From Microbacterium sp. SSM24 (GTDB lineage: Bacteria > Actinomycetota > Actinomycetes > Actinomycetales > Microbacteriaceae): a stretch of 64,000 bases of DNA. Numbering within the stretch: the stretch's first letter is position 1; every line of letters begins with the position of its first letter. Position numbers and translations under genes: made by a program. The stretch is from contig NZ_JAPDNQ010000001.1 of the NCBI RefSeq assembly GCF_025989145.1, positions 496,001-560,000 of the forward strand, written 5' to 3'. A model generated the notes under the pieces. It did no database searches and was not told the DNA's origin. It was given only the letters and a program-made list of their open reading frames with translations. Shown here one piece after another: positions 57,560 through 64,000 of the stretch.

Positions 57560-57604
57560 CGGCGGGTCGCGACGTCAGGAAGCAGCCGCGGACGCGGAGA
57601 GCGG

Positions 57605-58645
57605 TCAGGCTGACGCGAAGACCGGTGCCAGCTCGTCGCGCGAGAGGCGGATCCACGGGCCGGCGGGATCGACGATCACGCCCGACAGTTCGGGGTCGCC
57701 GTCGAGTGCGCGCGCGAGCTGCGGGCCGGTGAGCGGCGCCGCCTGGTCGCCACGGCCCATCACCGCGACCTCTACCGGATGCGAGTACACCTCGAGGTAG
57801 CGCGAGCCGTCCTCGGCGCGGCCCTCGGCGAGGCCGGGGCGTCCGTCGGCGACCTTGCCGACCGCGACCCACAGCGGCACGCGGGTCAGCGCCTCGGCGA
57901 CCGCCGCGCCCGTCTCGGGTGTGCGCTCGGCGGCGAGGAGGGTCTTGACGGTGAGCTCCTCGTCGACCTTCTCCATGATCTTCTCGAGGAGGGGCCGCGG
58001 GAGCACCGCCCGCGCCGGAGCGGACGACTGGTCGATGATGAGACCCTCGTACGGCCCTGCGAGAACGTGCCGCAGCACGGCGAGAACCGGCTGTCCCATC
58101 GCCGACGTGTCGACGTCGCCGTCGGCGCGCACGCTCGCCTGCAGCGCGGATCCGCTGGAATACGCGAGTGCGAACTGGCGATCCTCGACCTTGATCACCG
58201 CGAGCGGGAGCTCCCGGCCCTCAGCGAGCAGGGAGCGGGCATCGCCCTTGACCCGGAGGAACAGGTGACCCTGCAGCAGCTGCCTCGCCACGTCCAGAAG
58301 GGCCTGCGGAGCGGTGCCGTCGCCGAGGCGGGCCAGCGCCTCGCGCACGAGCACGTTGTCGCGAAGCCCCGCGACCGTCTCGGAGTTCGTCGGCGCTTCC
58401 TTGGTCGCCGCCCGCCCTGTGCGGCGCGGCTGCAGCTTCGGCGTGGATGAGGCGGTGGGGGCCGACGATCCGAGACCGCCGTAGGCCGAGACCGAGATGG
58501 AGACGCTCGGTGCCCCCGCTTCAGAACCCGCCGGCTCGTCGGCCGGTTCAGCGGCGTCGGCGCTCTCCTCGGTCACGGCGTCGGGCGCAGCATCCGCAGC
58601 ATCCGAGTCGGGAGCGTCCTTGGGCCGGCGCGAGAAGAGAGCCAT
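57605..58645 (-). CDS. SseB-family protein
   Basis: A 346-residue cytoplasmic protein. The first 85 residues are disordered and acidic (Ala/Asp/Glu/Ser-rich). The rest fits the SseB N-terminal (LADGTAPQALLDVARQLLQGHLFLRVKG) and C-terminal (PLWVAVGKVADGRPGLAEGRAEDGSRYLEVYSHP) type domains found duplicated in actinobacteria. Function unknown. TTAGGCT lies just before ATG 58645 (leaderless). Confidence 0.75.
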   Translation of the reverse strand: MALFSRRPKDAPDSDAADAAPDAVTEESADAAEPADEPAGSEAGAPSVSISVSAYGGLGSSAPTASSTPKLQPRRTGRAATKEAPTNSETVAGLRDNVLVREALARLGDGTAPQALLDVARQLLQGHLFLRVKGDARSLLAEGRELPLAVIKVEDRQFALAYSSGSALQASVRADGDVDTSAMGQPVLAVLRHVLAGPYEGLIIDQSSAPARAVLPRPLLEKIMEKVDEELTVKTLLAAERTPETGAAVAEALTRVPLWVAVGKVADGRPGLAEGRAEDGSRYLEVYSHPVEVAVMGRGDQAAPLTGPQLARALDGDPELSGVIVDPAGPWIRLSRDELAPVFASA

Positions 58646-58682
58646 GCGACGAGCCTAACCCGGTGACGCGGGCACCGAAGCA

Positions 58683-58707
58683 GGCCCGAACAGCACCCTG
58701 CCGGGCC
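58683..58707 (-). terminator. weak hairpin downstream of the acyltransferase gene
   Basis: GGCCCG (58683-58688) pairs with CGGGCC (58702-58707), 13-nt loop. It begins 13 bases after the stop at 58720 on the minus strand. No U-tract. Confidence 0.35.
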
Positions 58708-58719
58708 CTGCGCGGAGCG

Positions 58720-60813
58720 TCACCAGTCGAGCGCCGCCATGACCTCGTTCTCGAGGTAGGGGGTCAGAGTGCGCACCCAGGTCGCCGTCACGTGGCGCGG
58801 GTCGCGATAGACGAGGACGTTCCCGATCACGGGTGAGCAGGTGTCGGCGGTGCAGTAGAAGTCCGTGAGGTCGATCTCGTGCGCGTTGGGCACGCGGGCG
58901 GCCGCGTCGGCCTGGCCGTCGAAGTGCGCGAGCGCCTCGGAACGCGCAATGGCGCACGCGTCGGCCGCCTCCAACCGGTGCTGCGCGACGCAGTTCATCG
59001 TGTCCTTCGTCATCGCGGGGTTGTCCCGGATCGCGATGATCGGCACATCGGGAAGCTGCGACCATGCATCGACGAGCCCGTCGACGGTCGCTGATTCGAG
59101 CGTCTCACCCGATCCAGGGACGACCACGTTGTCACCGGACGAGTGCGTGACGATGATCGCGTCCGGAGGGTCGGCCTGGATGGACGCCATGACCGCGGCC
59201 CGCCACTTCAGACAGCCTGCCCGGTGGGAGTCGGAGTTCGCCACCTGCTCGGCGCTGGTCAGGTAGCAGCCCGGTATGCCGGCGACATCCATGCGCCAGC
59301 CCTGGGACTCCGCCATCGCGCGATACGCCCCGATGAGGGTGTTGCTGTGCGAGTCACCCACAGCGATCACGCGCTTCGTCCACCCCTTCGGGGCGGCGAC
59401 GGTGCAGATCTTCGCGCCGTCCGCGTCGAGTCCCCAGCACTCGGGCAGGTTGTCGTCATCATCCTTCGCCGAGGCAGGATCGGGTACGAGCAAGTCCCCC
59501 AGCTCCCGGTCGCCGCAGACGTCGAGGGCGGGGTCCATCGCCTGCGCGCCGAGGCAGTCGGGCGGATCCGACTTCACCGATTCGATGGTCTGCGCGCGCG
59601 CGTCGGCTCGCGCATCGAACACCGCGATCCCCACCGCCGAGAAAGCCACGACGACAGCCATCCCCGCCGCGCACCACGCCGCGACCGTTCGCGGTCGGCG
59701 GGACCCTCCGAGCAGGCGCGGCGAGAAGCGGACCGGCTCCTCGATGAATCGGGTCGACAGCCACGCGAGCACGAGAGTCAGCGCGAGGATGACGGCCTTG
59801 TCGAGCGTCGACAGCGGCCGGCCGGTGACGTACGGCGTCAGCGCCACGAGCGGCCAGTGCCACAGGTACACGGCGTAGGAGAGGTAGCCGAGCATGGCGA
59901 CCGGCCACCATCGGCCGATCCTGCTCACCGCGGAACGCTCCCCCGCCCACAGCACGAGAATCGTCCCGATGACGGGAACAGCGGCCGCGGAGCCGGGGAA
60001 AGGAGTCTCGGCGCTGAACGCGAAGCAGGCGAATGCAATGAGTGCGAGCCCGGCGAACGAGAACACGTTGGACAGGCCGCGGGGAGGGCGCAGTGTCACG
60101 AAGGCGAGCAGCGCGCCGGCACCGAACTCCCACGCACGCGTGAGCGTCGAGAAGTACGACACGGACGGCGTCGTGAGGGTGAGCCAGACCGAGTACGCGA
60201 AGGAGGCCAGCACGGCCGCGCCGAGAACGGCGGCGAGGACCGGAACCGCTCTCGGGGTGCGTCGGCCGGCGAGCAGCACGACAGTCATCAGGAGCAGCGG
60301 CAGGGCGATGTAGAACTGCTCTTCGACCGAAAGCGTCCAGAAGTGCTGGGTCGGCGACGCCGCGTTCTCGAGCGCGAGGTAGTCGACGGAGTTCGAGGCC
60401 AGGAGCCAGTTCTCCACGTAGAGGGTCGAAGCGATGACCTCGCTCAGGAACTGCTTCCACCACGCTTCCGGCACGATGAGCACGACCGCGATCGCTGTCG
60501 CGAAGAGGACCGTGAGGGATGCCGGCAGCAGGCGCTTCGCGCGCCGCGCCCAGAACCGGGCGACGCGGATCGTTCCGGTGCGCGTGAACTCTCGCAGCAG
60601 GTGGGAGGTGATCAGGAACCCGCTGATGACGAAGAAGACATCGACGCCCACGTAGCCACCGGTGAACCGGTTGGGCCACAGATGGTAGAGCAGCACCGAT
60701 CCGACCGCGATCGCCCGCAGCGCCTGGATGTCGGGCCTGAGGTCCGATCCGGGCTGAGGGCGGGCCGAAGCCGAGGGCACAGCGGCTGCGGCGGCGGCGA
60801 GAGTCGCAGTCAC
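58720..60813 (-). CDS. acyltransferase 3 / SGNH-domain O-acetyltransferase
   Basis: A 697-residue membrane enzyme of the OafA/YrhL class. The acyltransferase-3 domain (about residues 25-365) starts DIQALRAIAVGSVLLYHLWP, with the catalytic-type His in YHLW and the motif VDVFFVISGFLI, then about ten spans. After a further span (about 385-405) comes an extracellular SGNH domain with VIAVGDSHSNTLIG (Ser) and the DxxH-type YRDPRHVTATWV (His). It moves acetyl groups onto wall or surface glycans. GTG 60813 has TACAAT six bases upstream. Confidence 0.9.
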   Translation of the reverse strand: MTATLAAAAAAVPSASARPQPGSDLRPDIQALRAIAVGSVLLYHLWPNRFTGGYVGVDVFFVISGFLITSHLLREFTRTGTIRVARFWARRAKRLLPASLTVLFATAIAVVLIVPEAWWKQFLSEVIASTLYVENWLLASNSVDYLALENAASPTQHFWTLSVEEQFYIALPLLLMTVVLLAGRRTPRAVPVLAAVLGAAVLASFAYSVWLTLTTPSVSYFSTLTRAWEFGAGALLAFVTLRPPRGLSNVFSFAGLALIAFACFAFSAETPFPGSAAAVPVIGTILVLWAGERSAVSRIGRWWPVAMLGYLSYAVYLWHWPLVALTPYVTGRPLSTLDKAVILALTLVLAWLSTRFIEEPVRFSPRLLGGSRRPRTVAAWCAAGMAVVVAFSAVGIAVFDARADARAQTIESVKSDPPDCLGAQAMDPALDVCGDRELGDLLVPDPASAKDDDDNLPECWGLDADGAKICTVAAPKGWTKRVIAVGDSHSNTLIGAYRAMAESQGWRMDVAGIPGCYLTSAEQVANSDSHRAGCLKWRAAVMASIQADPPDAIIVTHSSGDNVVVPGSGETLESATVDGLVDAWSQLPDVPIIAIRDNPAMTKDTMNCVAQHRLEAADACAIARSEALAHFDGQADAAARVPNAHEIDLTDFYCTADTCSPVIGNVLVYRDPRHVTATWVRTLTPYLENEVMAALDW

Positions 60814-60820
60814 TGAGTCA

Positions 60821-60826
60821 TTGTAC
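60821..60826 (-). promoter_or_regulatory. -10 element TACAAT of the acyltransferase gene
   Basis: TACAAT (60826 to 60821) ends seven bases before GTG 60813 on the minus strand, with no ribosome binding site. A near-consensus -10 and a leaderless arrangement. Confidence 0.6.
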
Positions 60827-60893
60827 GGCGAGGGCGGGCCCGTTCCCTGGAAGGCCGCCCGACGCGGAGGGCGACCCCGGTCGGGTCGAGATG

Positions 60894-60918
60894 CGGGCCG
60901 ACGCCCGCAGCCGGCCCG
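60894..60918 (-). terminator. hairpin downstream of the multi-repeat secreted protein
   Basis: CGGGCCG (60894-60900) pairs with CGGCCCG (60912-60918), 11-nt loop, four bases after the stop on the minus strand. A short GC stem without U-tract, a plausible terminator. Confidence 0.45.
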
Positions 60919-60922
60919 ACCC

Positions 60923-63900
60923 CTACTGCAGCGACTTGCGGTATCCCCATGCGACCGCCGCCGCCTCGGAGGCGAAGCACTCCTCGGGATCCGTTATGGC
61001 GTAGTACCGACCGCCCGGGACGTGGTAGATCCAATCGGTCGTGTGCCGTGTCGTCTGATTGCCCTTGATGGGGTAACCGGACGGGCAGTTGTCTCTCGTC
61101 GCCGGCGCGGCCTTCCCCGACCTCACCGCTGCAGTGGCAGCGCTGTCTCGGGAGATCCGCTGATAGCCGCTGTTCGAACCGACGACCTTCACCGTGATCC
61201 TCTTGCCCGCATACGCCCGCGACGGGGTGAACGTCGACCTGGTGGCGCCGGCGATGGCCGAGCCGTTCGCCGACCACTGGTAGGTGAACGTCGTGGCCGG
61301 CGTCCAGGTCCCGGTGCGTGCGGTGAGCGTCGAGCCCACCATCACCGTCCCTCCGACCGACGGAGCGGGAGCCACCGCGACCTTGAGGGAGGACGCCGAC
61401 GTGCGGAATCCAGAGCCGTAGCCCGGCTTGCTGCCCGTGACCTTGACCGAGATCTGCCTGTCGCGCTGGGCGGACCCGAGCACGAGCGTCGCCTTCGTGG
61501 CACCCGAGATGGCGAGCCCGTCGGCGTACCACTGGTAGCGGAAGATCGCGCCGGGGGTCCATCCGTTCGGCTTGGCGGTCACCGTGCCGCCCACCATGAG
61601 CGTTCCCACGATCGTCGGCGTCGCGGGCGCGATGACCCGCACCGAGGAGGCGGATGCCACGGCGACGGACGTGAAGCCGCTCTGCCTCCCCGTGACCTTG
61701 ACCATCATCTGCTTGTCGCGCTGTGCGGAGCCGAGGGCGAAGGTGGGCGACGTCGCGCCGGGGATCGCCGTGCCGTTCGCGTACCACTGGTAGGTGAACG
61801 TGGTTCCCGCGCTCCAGGTGTTCGGCTTCGCGGTGAGCACCGAGCCGACCGACAGCGCGCCGCCGATCGACGGGGTGCTGAATCGGGTGACCTTGAGCGT
61901 CGATGCCGAGAGATTCGTCACGGTCGCGTAGCCCGATTTCGCGCCGGTGACACGAACGGTGATCGCCCGTGAGTCATGCGCCGTCGTCAGCAGGAGGGTC
62001 GACTTCGTCGCGCCGGGAAGGGCCGTGCCGTCGGCGTACCACTGGTAGCGGAACGTGGTCGACACGGTCCACGTACCCGGCACCGCCGTCAGCGTCGAGC
62101 CCACCTGCGCGCTGCCCGAGATCTTGGGCGACGCGGCCGTGGCCACCTTCCCCGTGAGGGCCGAGGTCTTCGTCGCGGAGGTGTAGCCCGCGAGCGCGCC
62201 CGTCACGCGGACCGAGATCTGCTTGTCCTTCTGCGCGGTCGTGAGCGTCAGCGTCGGCGAGGTCGCTCCCCTCACGACGGCTCCGCCCGCGAGCCACTGG
62301 TACCCGAACCCGGTTCCGTCCGTCCAGACGCCGGTCACGGCGGTCAGCACCGATCCGACCGCGACAGAGCCCGAGATCGTCGGGGTCGCGGTCGTCAGGG
62401 CCCCGGCGGCGACTGGCGCGGTTGCCGTCGATTCGCGCTCCGCGGCGACGTGCCCGCTCTTCGTGCCCAGGACCACGACCGTCAGCGCTGCACCGAGCTG
62501 CGCGGCCGTGGGCGTGAAGGTCTCCGCGGTGGCATCCGGAATGACCTCTCCGTCGGCCTTCCACTGATACGCCAGGTCCGCCCCGTCGGTCCAGCTTCCC
62601 GGCTGCGCCGTGAGGGTGGAACCGACCTTCGCCGTGCCGGCGATCTTCGGCGTCGACCCGACGACCTCGGGCAGCGGCGTGGAGCGCAGGACGGCGGAGA
62701 TGCCGTCGTGCGCCTCGCCGCGCGCGAGGTCGATGACGGTGGCGCTCTCGAGGTCGGGGGCGTCCTCCCAGAACCGCGTGATCGACTCGCCGCCGACGAT
62801 GCCGGTGAACGACACGACGTAGCGGCCGGCAGCCATCCCCGCCATCTCCCATGCACCCTCGGCGTTCGTCATGGCGAAGTCTCCCGACATGCCGTCGGAC
62901 GCCCTGACGTCGACCCGAACCCCACCGAGCGGCTGTCCGGCGCCGTCTGTGACGACCCCGGAGAGGCTCGCCGTGAACGTCTCCAGGTGCGAGCCGTCGG
63001 ACTCGTCCAGCACGATGTCGATGCCGTCGGTCGATGTGCCGGCCGCGACCTCGACGGGCGTCGCCGACTCGCGGCCGGAGGCGTTGTTCCACCACTCGGT
63101 CAGTCGGCCCGAATCCGTGTCGGCACTGAAGGAGAGCGTGTAGGTCCCAGGCGTCAGATTGCCGAACCCGAAGATGCCGTTCGAGAGCGTGCTGGTCGTC
63201 TGCACGACGCCGCCCTCGGCGTCGTACAGGACGACGTTGGCGTCGGCGATCGCCGTCTCGGCGCCGTCGAAGACCGAGCCGGTGATGACCCCGCCCGAGG
63301 CCAACTGCGCGTCGATGCCGGACGACTCGGCTTCGGCGACGACGGTGACGATGCTCGCCGTCTCGCGCGACGCGGCATCGTCCCACCACTCGCCGATGAG
63401 GTCGGGCGCCTGGCCGGGCCAGAACTGCACGGTGTAGTCGCCGGGCGGCAGGGAGGTGATCGCGAACGTGCCGTCGCTGCCCGACGTCGTTCCGAACGAG
63501 GTCCACGCCTCGAGGCCCGGGACGTCCTCCACGTGCGCCGAAACACTCGCATTCGCGACCGGCTGCCCGATGTCGTCCAACACCACTCCGGTGATGCGGC
63601 CGGCGCGCTGCACCTGCTCATCGACGCCGGCGACGACCTCTCCCCGCTCGAGCTCGAGCGGGGTCGCCGCCTCCAGCGAGGGCGCGTCCACCCAGTACTC
63701 GGGGACGATCTCGACGCCCTCGCCCGAGCCGAAGGCGACCGCGAACGTGCCGTAGGGCAGCGATCCGACGGTGTACGAGCCGTCAGCGGCGGTCGTGGCC
63801 GACGCCTGCCAGTTCCAGGATCCGGCTGCGACGTCGAATCGGTACACCTGCACGTCTCCGCCTTCGACCGCGGCGCCCGTCTCGTCCGTCACCGTTCCGC

Positions 63901-64000
63901 TGATCGAGCCGGCGGCGTCGAGAGCCGCGTGCACCTGCTTCGTCTCGCCCTCGACGACGGAGACGACGGATGCTCCGGTGGCACTGGGCTGGTCGTCCCA
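60923..64000 (-). CDS. large secreted multi-repeat protein with sunset domain, 5' end missing
   Basis: The frame is open to the window edge; 1025 residues are visible. N-terminal part: four full and one cut carboxypeptidase-regulatory/CNA-B-like beta repeats of about 100 residues, each ending in a W-(D/N/E)-(D/N)-A ... E-(S/T)-A motif and a GI-D-A-x-L stretch. Then six Ig-like repeats of about 84 residues, each with VGSTLTA...TWT...F-x-YQW-x-A-x-G-x-x-I-x-GAT and VKVTG. The last 56 residues form a sunset domain (CPSGYPIKGN, YHVPGGRYY, EECFASEAAAVAWGYRKS). No anchor is visible, so it is probably secreted or wall-bound; the missing N-terminus should hold a signal peptide. Confidence 0.82.
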   Translation of the reverse strand, partial: WDDQPSATGASVVSVVEGETKQVHAALDAAGSISGTVTDETGAAVEGGDVQVYRFDVAAGSWNWQASATTAADGSYTVGSLPYGTFAVAFGSGEGVEIVPEYWVDAPSLEAATPLELERGEVVAGVDEQVQRAGRITGVVLDDIGQPVANASVSAHVEDVPGLEAWTSFGTTSGSDGTFAITSLPPGDYTVQFWPGQAPDLIGEWWDDAASRETASIVTVVAEAESSGIDAQLASGGVITGSVFDGAETAIADANVVLYDAEGGVVQTTSTLSNGIFGFGNLTPGTYTLSFSADTDSGRLTEWWNNASGRESATPVEVAAGTSTDGIDIVLDESDGSHLETFTASLSGVVTDGAGQPLGGVRVDVRASDGMSGDFAMTNAEGAWEMAGMAAGRYVVSFTGIVGGESITRFWEDAPDLESATVIDLARGEAHDGISAVLRSTPLPEVVGSTPKIAGTAKVGSTLTAQPGSWTDGADLAYQWKADGEVIPDATAETFTPTAAQLGAALTVVVLGTKSGHVAAERESTATAPVAAGALTTATPTISGSVAVGSVLTAVTGVWTDGTGFGYQWLAGGAVVRGATSPTLTLTTAQKDKQISVRVTGALAGYTSATKTSALTGKVATAASPKISGSAQVGSTLTAVPGTWTVSTTFRYQWYADGTALPGATKSTLLLTTAHDSRAITVRVTGAKSGYATVTNLSASTLKVTRFSTPSIGGALSVGSVLTAKPNTWSAGTTFTYQWYANGTAIPGATSPTFALGSAQRDKQMMVKVTGRQSGFTSVAVASASSVRVIAPATPTIVGTLMVGGTVTAKPNGWTPGAIFRYQWYADGLAISGATKATLVLGSAQRDRQISVKVTGSKPGYGSGFRTSASSLKVAVAPAPSVGGTVMVGSTLTARTGTWTPATTFTYQWSANGSAIAGATRSTFTPSRAYAGKRITVKVVGSNSGYQRISRDSAATAAVRSGKAAPATRDNCPSGYPIKGNQTTRHTTDWIYHVPGGRYYAITDPEECFASEAAAVAWGYRKSLQ

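Noticed and set aside
61100..62700. Long near-repeats as a recombination or phase-variation cassette
   Set aside because: They are explained by six Ig-like domains in one intact frame. No frameshift, recombinase or silent copy is seen.

Overview
The window is high-GC (about 70%) DNA with short intergenic gaps. Many genes look leaderless, with a TANNNT -10 hexamer 6-7 nt before the start codon. Other pointers are a monomeric NADP isocitrate dehydrogenase, a DUF6350-purN-purH block, an Ada-AlkA fusion, LigC with a primase-polymerase partner, and DUF2510 and sunset domains. Together these indicate an actinobacterium of the Microbacteriaceae, most like Microbacterium. The genus call is inference from gene content and style. 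I see no rRNA, tRNA, CRISPR array, integrase or insertion sequence.

Layout. 1-5450: the meta-cleavage pathway for homoprotocatechuate (3,4-dihydroxyphenylacetate), with a GntR regulator, hpaE, hpaD, hpaH and hpaI, plus the tail of an RraA-like gene. 5604-12304: a transglutaminase-like protein, an odd small repeat protein, a polar amino-acid ABC importer and small or secreted proteins. 12419-13573: an autoregulated MarR regulator with a quinone-reductase-like flavoprotein. 13684-15968: folD-glyA behind a ZTP riboswitch. 16123-27288: an amino-sugar system with a lipoprotein beta-N-acetylhexosaminidase and nagA on the plus strand, and a ROK repressor, sugar ABC importer, ROK kinase and nagB as one minus-strand operon. 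27437-33495: a lipoprotein, an L,D-transpeptidase, icd, a GNAT protein and a BadF-type sugar kinase. 33564-37462: a heterodimeric ABC exporter preceded by a possible leader peptide. 37594-39632: ogt and ada-alkA alkylation repair. 39790-45086: purH, purN, a DUF6350 protein and a purine permease. 45134-47770: a DDN-like protein and sucCD. 47969-54043: TetR, P-type ATPase, two small membrane or lipoproteins and an acyl-CoA dehydrogenase. 54107-60813: AI-2E family protein, ligC, primase-polymerase, SseB-like protein and an acyltransferase. 60923-64000: a large secreted multi-repeat protein cut by the window edge.

Genes that work together. Exo-hexosaminidase, importer, kinase, NagA and NagB form a complete route from GlcNAc oligomers to fructose-6-phosphate. 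A palindrome touching the ROK gene start recurs as a half site touching the hexosaminidase start. FolD and GlyA supply one-carbon folate to PurH and PurN; the ZTP riboswitch senses the backlog signal when formyl-folate is short. icd and sucCD carry the same 18-bp palindrome about 50 nt before their start codons.

The most unusual signal is a set of intergenic inverted repeats of fixed size. Five copies of one family are each exactly 58 bp (19-nt arms, 20-nt unrelated core). Two copies of a second family are each exactly 64 bp. Several singletons are 59-63 bp. They lie in tandem, divergent and convergent gaps alike, so simple termination does not explain them.
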